Shown here one piece after another: positions 8,601 through 15,050 of a DNA stretch of 15,050 nt (positions are counted from its first letter, which is position 1; each line of letters opens with the position of its first letter). The translations under genes and the position numbers were made by a program. Origin of the DNA: Myxococcota bacterium (GTDB lineage Bacteria; Myxococcota_C; UBA6777); contig CAUJFU010000423.1 in the NCBI GenBank assembly GCA_963169055.1, positions 1 to 15,050 on the forward strand, read 5' to 3'. The notes below the pieces were generated by a model. It was not told the DNA's origin. It saw nothing but the letters and a program-made list of their open reading frames with translations, and ran no database searches.

Positions 8601-11340
8601 TTCGCTGCGGGGCCTGTTTTGCGCCGCAACAGATCGTTTAGTGATCGGCGGTCCTCCCCGCCTATCCGCCCTTCCCTTGCTTGGAAGCGGTTTCCCCGAC
8701 GAACAAAAGCGGCCTCTGTTCTCCCTCGAAGCCTCCGGCTTGCAAGTGCGCTTTGACGGAGACGCCATGCTTGGGATGCGCCATCATGAAGCAGGGACCG
8801 ACCTTTTCAGCAGGTTCCAACACATCCTCACCCAAACTCCCCTCTCTCCCACATCTGCCCACCACTTACCTTGGCGGCTGCTCCAACCCTCCGCTGAGAT
8901 CGCACCTCCGCTGCTTCCCCCCAACCTACACCACCAAACGCCCGCACATCCGTACGCTTTGCAACACCGCGATCAACTTCGGCTTGGGCAACTCAACTTT
9001 CGCTATCGCAGACGAGACGAAAACGACGGTTATCCCGACCCTTCCGTGATCCCTGCGGCCCTTGATCTTGAACCTGCGGATCACGTCTTGATCCACTTCT
9101 CAACAACTCCTCACGGATTCCTCCATCCTTCGGGTGAATCCGTGGATCGCTTGATCATTGGCCGCTTGGACCCTCAACAAGATCGCGGCCCGCACCTGCC
9201 TTCCGCTCTTGGCGAACTCTGGCTTGGAACTCCCTTTCTTGAAGAAGATCATGCCTGTATGCGCCTGTGTTTGAGCGGCTACAGCCCACGACACGCTCTG
9301 CTGATCTCCCGAGAAAACGGGCTGCTTACGCTCCACATCCCCGCCCCCAAAGCCCCCGGAGCCTATCACGTCGTACTCAACGATATCCCCCAACGCACCG
9401 CCAAAGAGATCCCTCTCCAAACCCCTATACGCCTCCACATCAACCATCTGTTCCGCTTACAACTTCAGCCCCTCCCCAACAGCCTTTCCATTCTCTTTGA
9501 AGGCTACCTACTCGCCCATCCCGAAGGCCCACACCTCCCCGTCCGCTTCTCTTCCGAAAACCGCCGTGGCGTCATCCACTTACGCACCGCTCACCCTCCC
9601 GATCTCCAACTCCAACCTGACTCCCTTCCTCCATCATTTCGCGCTGTCGTGTGGCCCACCTCACCCGCGCCGACCCCACCCACCCAAACGAATCCTTCCC
9701 CTCATCGGCCTACCACCCAAGCAAATCCCTCTTCTTCTCGATCATCGCTCCAACCCCACACCTCAACGCTCCCCCCCGCGTCGGCTCAGCAAGCCACCAC
9801 ACCCGAGATCGCTGCGATCCAACGATTCACCCCCATCAACGGTCCACTTCGACTTCCCGATGGCGAAGAGATGATGCTCGTCGATCTTTCCGCATGGACA
9901 CACGACCTTGCCGAGATCGCTCGCCCACAACAAACCGATCGACTGCTTTGGTTTGACGCGCACACCTCCCAAACCGAGCTACTCTTTCCTCCACAAATCA
10001 CCTCTCCGCTCGCTGCTTCCGCCCTCGACGAAGGTAGCCAATTTGCTTTCGGAGCAGAACCCTCCGAAACCACAGACGATCTCACTTCTCCCCCATCACC
10101 CGCCCCCACCGTTCAAGAAGATGACGGAAGCAGCTTTGCTTTCCTCCCCCTACCCAAACATACCGAACACTCGCCCACCTCGCAGCCCATCCGCATCAAC
10201 CCACCATCACCTCCGTCACAAACCGCCGACTTTACGACTTCTTCACCTTCGTCACAAACCGCCGATTTTATCGCTCCGTCCTCTCCATCGCACCCGTCGC
10301 ACACCGCCGATTTTACCGCCCCTTCCTCTCCCTCACAAACCGCCGATTTTACCTCTCCATTGCCCCCTTCACAAACCGCCGATTTTGCGGCCCATCCCGA
10401 GCCTTCGCACGCGGCTAATCTTGCCACCCCTTCCTCTCCGTCACAAACCGCCGATTTTACCGTCCCTTCACACACTGCCGATTTTACCGCTCCCTCGCAT
10501 CCTTCACGCACCGCCGACATTGCGGTCCTTTCGCGTCCGTCACATACTGCCGATTTTACCGCTGCTTCCTCTCCCTTGCACACCGCTGATGTTTCAAGCC
10601 CACCGACAAACGCCCTTCCATCGGTGACTTCGCCAAATACAAACCACACCGAAACATCTCGTGCGGTCTCTTTGGCTTCGTCTCCTCCCCAAGAAGTTCA
10701 AGCGCGCATCGGGTTTTTTGAAAAGAAACCCTACGCCGAGACTTGTTTTGGTTACGCAAGCACACAAGACGGCTGGCAGATCGGGATCTTTGCACGCCAA
10801 GATCGGATCTTGGCTCAGCTTCTTCAAGCTCCTCTCGATGCAGAGGGATGGATGGCGGGGGGGCTGGCTGCGATCTGGCGGAATGGAGACATCTTGCCCT
10901 TACAGCTTCCGCAGTTTTTGGAAGTCGGCGATCTGATCTTGTGCGGTCCTGCGGCTTTCCTTTGCGAAGAAGCTCCGCAGAAAGAGCAGATGCGCTTGCA
11001 GCGTCGTTGGCTTTGGCTCCCGCAAGACAAATGCTGGACACTCCAAAGCCCATCATTGCCCGATCTACCGCCTGATGCGCTCGCACTAAGCCACCACACC
11101 ACAGCATGGTCTTTGCGCATCGAACCCGCACAAGCTGGACATTTGTTGGTTGCACCCCAAGCAGCGCCCGCACTGCACTGGACCCAAGAGCCGCTCGCTA
11201 TTTCGCACGCCTCCGAAGGAATGGAGACCTCACCCAAAGCTCTCCCCACCCATCCGACAAATCTTCCTTCTCACCCTTCACCCGCAGCAACGCCCTTTAC
11301 CCTCTGCGTGGGTGACTCCAGCCAAGGCAACGCACTATGA
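5671..11340 (+). CDS. Giant beta-rich protein with degenerate FHA-like modules and TADF repeats
   Basis: This 1889-residue protein starts at ATG 5671 with AAAGGAG in front. I recognise no complete standard domain. It is soluble-looking, beta-rich, and has no signal peptide or membrane span. Several segments resemble forkhead-associated (FHA) folds: GELIVGTDPRFADLVLP from 870; DRLVIGG from 988, closing with DQLRLGQLNFRYR at 1101-1114; and DRLIIGRLDP from 1159. The canonical FHA S-x-x-H and NG residues are mostly missing, so phosphopeptide binding is uncertain. Residues 1310-1510 are Pro/Ser/Thr-rich. Residues 1516-1641 hold 11 copies of a TADF motif. A further folded C-terminal stretch of about 200 residues includes GDLILCGPAAFL. 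The stop overlaps the next start (ATGA), so it is translationally coupled to the kinase-like protein. I infer a scaffold or substrate for that partner. Confidence 0.8.
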   Translation: MSWIYPERWSGWSEHARVGGGLFDDPHRFARMVQACWEQYNQQNDLARRTPLTPIPQLRIVFSQQALAQEQWAPCFQALELWFNPTLNGLALPFALHPPTHEEAALLREPRHFFFHLESPRRQALRCLFLLGEQIIGAIPLGEVQLNGDTRTFTVTRRFGITKNSDLSRCIDANPIANDLPSAMRDDLRYLGWRLVFRMWGGEEEIQLEDVAATGRLNGGIFQLHDGLRCPLGQAMTLYEGHEDGTPRPALRLRMLLVPNDIQPAPPQLVHLQAFAHTSDGHSPQIEFQAWLRNGPLNEQHLTLALLEQGAQFQLQEDGTTEDGSLHRYRLLTALPPQLRAGDPLNYRLFGQNRYGLSFSTRPQELILQETTRVQFQGPRVVQRRQLEQDWEIRFRLETPVPVGSIDLASLTLWLRADEATAISIPLAHVQKQSLVFRFLPRVIQMQMPLERILQSRQLHLWLEQHPDEESSETFPSWRLCLAGNQAQQPCVSLRIVRFDASDHLIASGTETLLPLHGELQLEGVRLQILPSLYDTRQSATSEREIWDLVLCEDEDGPRRIRLTHQGTGWMRVQRLTKNTSHPAHQVRAFWLSCGPEDQIIPNPNERNPEGGPCFAFGLGWGQTQEMAQIRPTQEGFRLARHRTHLVVRTDQTELLVSPYTHPEGILLNQDPQQGWLLVDQVLLHYRCFQEDTWLHTDIALLGYLCKRQPSAALLQFSLGETTNLPAILPHLPHIRLASQGPAGRLTFQLPAPMTRRDPDRYLLQEHSTPTLPQPLQWGQRYQRGRFAFSCWRLTPTPSASPQHSTPQHDILLDIRQQTGRKHFALAVVAGRLGYWSEGSAFLQQTGAAAPLFAPDHSRKLPDGQEAPAGELIVGTDPRFADLVLPAFYPTDATVLFSVAYRDGRWWVRPFQAPCLGQSLHFLHDGGLTRSETLWTTPSPMTPEEEPWKWWRCGSALFELSVAPHDREEYPNTDAMLSLRGLFCAATDRLVIGGPPRLSALPLLGSGFPDEQKRPLFSLEASGLQVRFDGDAMLGMRHHEAGTDLFSRFQHILTQTPLSPTSAHHLPWRLLQPSAEIAPPLLPPNLHHQTPAHPYALQHRDQLRLGQLNFRYRRRDENDGYPDPSVIPAALDLEPADHVLIHFSTTPHGFLHPSGESVDRLIIGRLDPQQDRGPHLPSALGELWLGTPFLEEDHACMRLCLSGYSPRHALLISRENGLLTLHIPAPKAPGAYHVVLNDIPQRTAKEIPLQTPIRLHINHLFRLQLQPLPNSLSILFEGYLLAHPEGPHLPVRFSSENRRGVIHLRTAHPPDLQLQPDSLPPSFRAVVWPTSPAPTPPTQTNPSPHRPTTQANPSSSRSSLQPHTSTLPPASAQQATTPEIAAIQRFTPINGPLRLPDGEEMMLVDLSAWTHDLAEIARPQQTDRLLWFDAHTSQTELLFPPQITSPLAASALDEGSQFAFGAEPSETTDDLTSPPSPAPTVQEDDGSSFAFLPLPKHTEHSPTSQPIRINPPSPPSQTADFTTSSPSSQTADFIAPSSPSHPSHTADFTAPSSPSQTADFTSPLPPSQTADFAAHPEPSHAANLATPSSPSQTADFTVPSHTADFTAPSHPSRTADIAVLSRPSHTADFTAASSPLHTADVSSPPTNALPSVTSPNTNHTETSRAVSLASSPPQEVQARIGFFEKKPYAETCFGYASTQDGWQIGIFARQDRILAQLLQAPLDAEGWMAGGLAAIWRNGDILPLQLPQFLEVGDLILCGPAAFLCEEAPQKEQMRLQRRWLWLPQDKCWTLQSPSLPDLPPDALALSHHTTAWSLRIEPAQAGHLLVAPQAAPALHWTQEPLAISHASEGMETSPKALPTHPTNLPSHPSPAATPFTLCVGDSSQGNAL
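10216..10593 (+). repeat. TADF repeat array (11 units) inside the FHA-like gene
   Basis: Eleven copies of S-[QHR]-T-A-D-F or close variants (SHAANL, SRTADI, LHTADV) are spaced by Pro/Ser-rich linkers. The DNA is also repeated, with TCACAAACCGCCGATTTT recurring almost unchanged, which points to recent expansion. Spacing varies from 9 to about 18 residues. Each unit presents a Thr with a hydrophobic residue at +3, a possible phosphosite and FHA ligand. Confidence 0.85.
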
Positions 11341-14300
11341 ACCCACCTTCTTTTTCGATCCACCACGTTGAACTGCACATCGACGCGCTTTGTGCGTGGC
11401 GCGACCGCTACCGCGAAGTCTACAGCAGCGGCACACAACGCCCACAACTAGGTACAGAGATCTGGTGGGCCGAAGATCACACGGGCCAAGAACGTTGCCT
11501 CAAAGAATTCATGGCTGCTGATCTCGAAGACTTTGGGCGCAAGATCCCCGATCCTGCATGGGGATTGGGGGGGAAACCTCGCGGCACACAGCGCGGCCTT
11601 GCCCCTCGGCGTGCCGCCATCTACGACCAGATCCACCACGGCTCACTCAAACAAGAGATCGCACGCTTTGGACCCAACGCAAACCCAGAGTTTCGCAGCC
11701 TCTTTTGCGTCTCTGCTTTTGAACTCGAATCCTTAATCACCCAATTTGCCCGCTATTATGGATGCCCTCAACTCGTCCAAGCGGATCACTGGGGACCGAT
11801 CCGCTTAGAAAGTCGCAAAAAAGCCTTTCCTCTGATCGACATGGAACGCCTTTCTCCGCTTACGTTGCCCCACCCAAACGATGCCCTGAGCATCCTCGAC
11901 CGCGTGTTGGCGATGATGTCTGCGGTCGTCCAACTCCACAGCATGCAGATCCCCTTGCGCTGCTATCCCCCAGAGCTGGTTCCTGATCTCGATCTTCCCG
12001 CCTCTTGGAACTTTGCGCGTCCCTTTCATTACGATCTCTCACCCGACCAATTCTTGCTGCGTGCAGGAACCGCCCAAACCACCGACCAAGTTGTCTTGAT
12101 CGACTTCGGTGCTGCCCGCATCGATCAAACCGATTTTTCCGAATTCGCGTGGCGCAGCATCCCGGGAAAAGACTACTATCAACCCCCCGAACGACGCGCT
12201 CATCCTCTTGGACAGACGCTTGCGTTATCGTACCGCTCCCACCCTGCTTATGATCTGTACGCGTTGCTTGTGATCGCCCTCTTCCTTTTTGCTCGCCAAG
12301 ATCCACACCAAGAAAAGATCCAACAAATCGATTCATGGAACGATATCAAAAGCTTTTATGCCTTCTTGTTCCAAGACGACCTCGCCTCCGCCCTCCAAGC
12401 CTTCTTTCCTTCTCGCAAGTACATCGATCCCAATCCACTGCTCGCCTTGATGCGTGCTGTGTTTCAAAAAAAGCCCGAACAGCGCACCGAATCGCTTCTC
12501 GCTTTACCCGCTCTCCGCTGGCCCCACGAACAAGACTGGATGTTGCTCCCCCGTGCAATGGATCTGATCGCCAAACAGTCGATGGGACGTCGCTTTCAGA
12601 CCCAATGGAAACAAAATCCGATCTCCCTTCAACAACACCACGCCCCCTTTTCGCTCCACACCCACCTCGATCCGCAACAAACCCGATGGACTCCCGGAAA
12701 ATGGGAAAATGGGCGCATCAATCACCCGCTCTATTCACTCGATCAGATCTTCTTCTTCCAAGACGGCGCACTCGGACCCGTCCTTTTTAACGGATATCTC
12801 CACCCTCAAACACCCGGGAAACACACAATCTACGCTTCTTTTGGCGGGTGCGTCGACTTTCTCAACCCCCTGATCGTCGAGATACAACCCGCGCCACAAC
12901 CATATCCGCAGCCTTCTCCACAGATACCCGCACAACCGACCCCAAGCCCCTATCTCGCCCATTCTTCCGCATCTTCCGCATCTTCTGCATCTTCTGCATC
13001 TTCCGCCCCTCTTCCAAGCCCGCACGATACGATTCTGGATGATCCAGCTATTTTGCAAGAGATTTGGGAAGATATCACACGAAGTAAAAGCATACCACCC
13101 CAAGCAGCCCATGCTCTCGAACAAACCGATCCCTACGCGGTCTCCACACAAACGGCCTCTCACGACACATCCATTCCTTCGATGTCACCGACATTTCACA
13201 CAACAAACACTCCCAACGCAAGGCGCTCCACCTCCAGCGAAGCCGCCACTTCCGATATCTTTTCTGCTCCCAAAGATCTATCAGGCTCCGCGATCTTTCC
13301 TGCCTCCAAAGATCTCGGTGATTCGGGCATCTTTGAATCACCCTATCCCAGAAACGCGCCTGTTTCTGTGCCGTACAACGCATCTGCTTCCGTACACTAC
13401 AATACACCTGCTTCTGCGCCTTATCACCCGCAATCTCCCGCAGGAACACGCATCCACCACCGCGAAGCAGCACAATCCGCCCCGCCTCCATCAGCGGCCT
13501 CTTCGCCCTATCTACCGCCTCCCCCCGCGCCTGTTGGACGGCCCCACCCCAACGACGCAGCACAAATCCCTCACAAGGCCCAAAACGACGGAACGGGATT
13601 TTATGATCGTGAAGCGGCCCTTGCTGCCCAAGGCTCTTCTCCGCACGCCCTCGCTTCGCCACCGCCTTCTTCGGCGCATTCGGCACGTCCCGCGTTTGCG
13701 GCTTCGCCTCTTCCGACCCCGCGTGCTTGGCAAGCCCCCTCAAGCGTCTCCCCTGAGATGCTCTCCGATCCACCTTGGGTCGCCGATCTGAAAGCCCCCA
13801 CTCCAAAGCTCCGTCCACCCGACGCCAACGCGCCCGTTTATCCGCCCTCAGCCCATACCGACTTTGGCTCGGGGCGTTCTGTTCGCGCTGATGCCGCCAT
13901 CGACCAATTGGCCGAACGCTCCGCATCTTCTCGTCCAGATATCTCCGATCCAACCGCATCATGGCTCCAAGAGATCCAACGCTGCGATGATCCCGCAAAG
14001 CTGCTGCGCGATGAAGAAAATGCCCAACAAATGGCCAACGAAGAACTCACTACGCTGCTTTTGATCAATATCCTCTCGCGTCATTGTCAGCTTTTGTGTG
14101 ATCGCCACCAACTGCGAGCGCGCAGCCAAGAACTCCACCGCCTCGCTCTGTTGCGTGATCGCACCATGCCCACCCCACACATCGAAGGTCTTTGGCTCAA
14201 CAACCTTGCGATGCTTTGTTGTCGCCTCGCTCTCCATGAGCGGATCTGGCCGTTGTGGGATGGCCTGCTCGGTATTGATCCGATCAAAGCCCTCGCTGCG

Positions 14301-14429
14301 TGGCTCAAACAACACCAAAGCACCACTCCCCCCGAAGCAAGCCCCCGCTTTTGGGAGATCCGCGATTGTGTGCGCGATACCCTCGAAACGGGCCTACGCA
14401 TCCGCCAATCTTTGCGCAAACGCACTTGA
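11337..14429 (+). CDS. Kinase-like protein with disordered repeat linker and helical C terminus
   Basis: This 1030-residue protein begins at an ATG overlapping the previous stop (ATGA). Residues about 35-395 resemble a bacterial Ser/Thr protein kinase: a reduced glycine loop (QLGTEIWWAEDHTG), beta-3 Lys CLKEF (K56), catalytic loop HYDLSPDQFLL (231-241), LIDFG (D256), PPE (283-285), DLYAL at 306 and the C-lobe PEQR-ES. HRD has become HYD, the loop Lys is Ser, and the metal-binding Asn is Gln (238), so it may be weak or a pseudokinase. Residues about 465-520 form a small beta, Ig-like stretch. Residues 520-865 are Pro/Ser/Ala-rich with three kinds of tandem repeat, including SxIF motifs. Residues about 870-1030 are helical. 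There are no membrane spans, unlike PknB-type receptors. Coupling to the FHA-like gene suggests a direct partner or substrate. Confidence 0.8.
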   Translation: MNPPSFSIHHVELHIDALCAWRDRYREVYSSGTQRPQLGTEIWWAEDHTGQERCLKEFMAADLEDFGRKIPDPAWGLGGKPRGTQRGLAPRRAAIYDQIHHGSLKQEIARFGPNANPEFRSLFCVSAFELESLITQFARYYGCPQLVQADHWGPIRLESRKKAFPLIDMERLSPLTLPHPNDALSILDRVLAMMSAVVQLHSMQIPLRCYPPELVPDLDLPASWNFARPFHYDLSPDQFLLRAGTAQTTDQVVLIDFGAARIDQTDFSEFAWRSIPGKDYYQPPERRAHPLGQTLALSYRSHPAYDLYALLVIALFLFARQDPHQEKIQQIDSWNDIKSFYAFLFQDDLASALQAFFPSRKYIDPNPLLALMRAVFQKKPEQRTESLLALPALRWPHEQDWMLLPRAMDLIAKQSMGRRFQTQWKQNPISLQQHHAPFSLHTHLDPQQTRWTPGKWENGRINHPLYSLDQIFFFQDGALGPVLFNGYLHPQTPGKHTIYASFGGCVDFLNPLIVEIQPAPQPYPQPSPQIPAQPTPSPYLAHSSASSASSASSASSAPLPSPHDTILDDPAILQEIWEDITRSKSIPPQAAHALEQTDPYAVSTQTASHDTSIPSMSPTFHTTNTPNARRSTSSEAATSDIFSAPKDLSGSAIFPASKDLGDSGIFESPYPRNAPVSVPYNASASVHYNTPASAPYHPQSPAGTRIHHREAAQSAPPPSAASSPYLPPPPAPVGRPHPNDAAQIPHKAQNDGTGFYDREAALAAQGSSPHALASPPPSSAHSARPAFAASPLPTPRAWQAPSSVSPEMLSDPPWVADLKAPTPKLRPPDANAPVYPPSAHTDFGSGRSVRADAAIDQLAERSASSRPDISDPTASWLQEIQRCDDPAKLLRDEENAQQMANEELTTLLLINILSRHCQLLCDRHQLRARSQELHRLALLRDRTMPTPHIEGLWLNNLAMLCCRLALHERIWPLWDGLLGIDPIKALAAWLKQHQSTTPPEASPRFWEIRDCVRDTLETGLRIRQSLRKRT
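12963..13007 (+). repeat. 9-bp in-frame microsatellite encoding (SSA)5
   Basis: Five copies of TCTTCCGCA, or the synonymous TCTTCTGCA, encode Ser-Ser-Ala repeats at residues 543-557 of the kinase-like protein. The unit is a multiple of three, so copy-number change would alter linker length without shifting the frame. Confidence 0.9.
13251..13334 (+). repeat. 12-residue repeats carrying SxIF motifs
   Basis: SDIF, SAIF and SGIF start at residues 639, 651 and 663, exactly 12 residues apart. They are embedded in the similar units SAPKDLSG and PASKDLGD. The Ser to +3 Phe spacing matches the TADF units of the neighbouring protein. Confidence 0.8.
13356..13427 (+). repeat. 24-bp tandem repeat (8-residue unit, 3 copies)
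   Basis: Three consecutive octapeptides, APVSVPYN, ASASVHYN and TPASAPYH, follow the SxIF repeats. They share the x-S-[VA]-x-Y-[NH] pattern. They probably form part of the flexible linker, and each presents a Tyr. Confidence 0.8.
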
Positions 14430-14572
14430 GCGCCGCCGAAAGAGAGCATCCTTAACATGGAATTTCAAGCATATCAATAACGCCGAGACAAAAACGATGA
14501 TATCGAAGGTCGTCGAAGCATTTGGATACGTTTGCCCAGTATTGTGTTCACCAGAAGAACTTGGGGGTTCAG
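14430..14572 (+). other. Intergenic gap after the kinase-like gene
   Basis: This 143-bp gap shows no convincing terminator, promoter or RNA gene. The frame of the following small gene extends upstream to a TTG at 14522, but the better start is ATG 14573. Confidence 0.4.
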
Positions 14573-14773
14573 ATGAGGAATGATCCGATCGTAGAAGAAG
14601 TTCGCAAGCATCGACAAGAACATGCCGCATCGTTCGACTATGACCTTGCCAAAATCTGCCTTGCTTTACAAGAGCAAGAGAGGAAATCCAGCCGCCCTGT
14701 CGTCAATCGCTCTCCTCGTTTGCTGCCAAAGAAAAACGCCACCGAATCCCTTGTTGCAAACCAGCAGTCCTGA
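14573..14773 (+). CDS. Small antitoxin-like conserved protein
   Basis: This 66-residue protein starts at ATG 14573, chosen because GGGGG lies six bases upstream and because the opening RNDPIVEEVRKHRQEHAASF matches a small conserved family I recognise from cyanobacteria, planctomycetes and proteobacteria. The family pattern is DPIVEEVR, then YD, then I-LQEQE, then SGR/VV. These proteins often sit next to toxin-like or mobile genes and are presumed antitoxins or small regulators. The function is not established. The YDLAKICLALQEQERKSSRPVV part is conserved. The basic tail after residue 48 is less typical. No toxin partner is visible between it and the TnpB gene 222 bp downstream. Fairly sure it is real, unsure of its role. 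Confidence 0.7.
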   Translation: MRNDPIVEEVRKHRQEHAASFDYDLAKICLALQEQERKSSRPVVNRSPRLLPKKNATESLVANQQS

Positions 14774-14995
14774 CGTCAACGACCGATCGTCACCCTCTCT
14801 GCTGGTGCTGGAAAATGCACACGGCTTTTTACCACAAGATGAGCGGGAAGGCTCCCACCACAGGCGTGTGTGAGCGAAGCGAACAGGCTTGGTGGGAGAC
14901 GAAAGCGAATGCTTCGGGTGCTTCGGAGGCTTCAGAAAGAATTGGGTTGCAGAAATCATCGGGTGGGGGTATCTCTCAGAAATGGAGGTTCGAAG
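14774..14995 (+). mobile_element. Probable left end of an IS200/IS605 (IS1341-like) element
   Basis: This gap precedes the TnpB start. It contains a 9-bp inverted repeat, CTCCCACCA (14852-14860) / TGGTGGGAG (14890-14898), with a 29-nt loop. A bulged hairpin follows (CGAAAGC-GAAT-GCTTCG, near 14900-14916), then three 9-bp direct repeats starting GCTTC at 14911, 14920 and 14929. IS200/IS605 ends carry subterminal hairpins rather than terminal inverted repeats, which fits. No tnpA is seen. The exact boundary cannot be read from one copy. Confidence 0.5.
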
Positions 14996-15050
14996 ATGTA
15001 CACAACCTACAGCTACCGCATCAAAGATTCAACCACGCGAAAACATCTTT
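14996..15050 (+). CDS. tnpB: TnpB-family RNA-guided nuclease/transposase accessory gene (5' part only)
   Basis: Only the first 18 codons lie in the window, MYTTYSYRIKDSTTRKHL. The YRIKD-ST-KHL opening is typical of one branch of IS200/IS605 TnpB proteins, where RuvC-like nuclease domains follow further on. GGAGG at 14984-14988 stands seven bases before the ATG. The hairpins and GCTTCG repeats just upstream fit the left end of such an element. The protein would be an RNA-guided DNA endonuclease that helps keep the element in place. Whether it is intact cannot be judged. Confidence 0.7.
   Translation, partial: MYTTYSYRIKDSTTRKHL

Noticed and set aside
10216-10593. CRISPR array
   Set aside because: The repeats are in frame, of variable spacing, and code for a protein motif. 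Spacers are not unique sequences of constant length.
10113-10649. Minus-strand frame with repeated KSAVC(D/E)G
   Set aside because: It is the antisense reading of the TADF repeat DNA, with no independent support.
10697-11337. PP2C-type phosphatase domain at the C terminus of the FHA-like protein (GDLILCGPAAFL resembles the GDLLLLCSDG strand)
   Set aside because: The metal-binding Asp residues and the DGxGG and SDG motifs are absent, so the likeness is one strand only.
14522-14572. TTG start for the small antitoxin-like gene
   Set aside because: The family match begins at ATG 14573, which has a G-rich ribosome site in front.

Overview
The window is moderately GC-rich, densely coding bacterial DNA with long multidomain proteins rich in Gln, Pro, His and Leu. 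FHA-like and Ser/Thr-kinase-like proteins, a CHAT fusion and a kinase loop of the HxDLSP type suggest a complex-signalling lineage such as Myxococcota/Bradymonadota (former Deltaproteobacteria). No rRNA or housekeeping marker fixes the taxonomy, so this is a weak inference.

Layout. Four genes lie on the minus strand in the left third. Read in their own direction they are: an NAD kinase (5341-4439); an AAA_21/OLD-like ATPase (4342-3167) whose stop overlaps, as ATGA, the start of a short DUF4276 (Toprim-like) protein (3170-2799); and, behind a good sigma70-type promoter, a long CHAT-Clp fusion (2588 to beyond base 1). The fusion has a caspase-like CHAT domain without a visible His/Cys dyad, then a Clp N domain, a first Clp AAA+ module and the start of the second.

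The 329 bp between the NAD kinase and the right-hand operon holds three to four degenerate 23-bp tandem repeats and a short palindrome. Diverging to the right is a two-gene operon joined by an ATGA overlap: a 1889-residue beta-rich protein with several degenerate FHA-like modules and an 11-copy TADF repeat, and a 1030-residue kinase-like protein with a disordered linker and helical C terminus. Both carry tandem [S/T]-x-x-F motifs, so the kinase-like protein, the motif arrays and the FHA-like modules could form one phospho-signalling scaffold. That is inference.

The right end holds a 66-codon antitoxin-like gene, then the hairpin-bearing left end and first 18 codons of a TnpB-type (IS200/IS605, IS1341-like) gene, indicating mobile DNA.

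The most novel items are the apparently dead CHAT domain fused to a Clp unfoldase, the DUF4276 protein that seems to have lost its central conserved block while keeping both ends, and the paired FHA-like/kinase-like proteins with matching repeat motifs.
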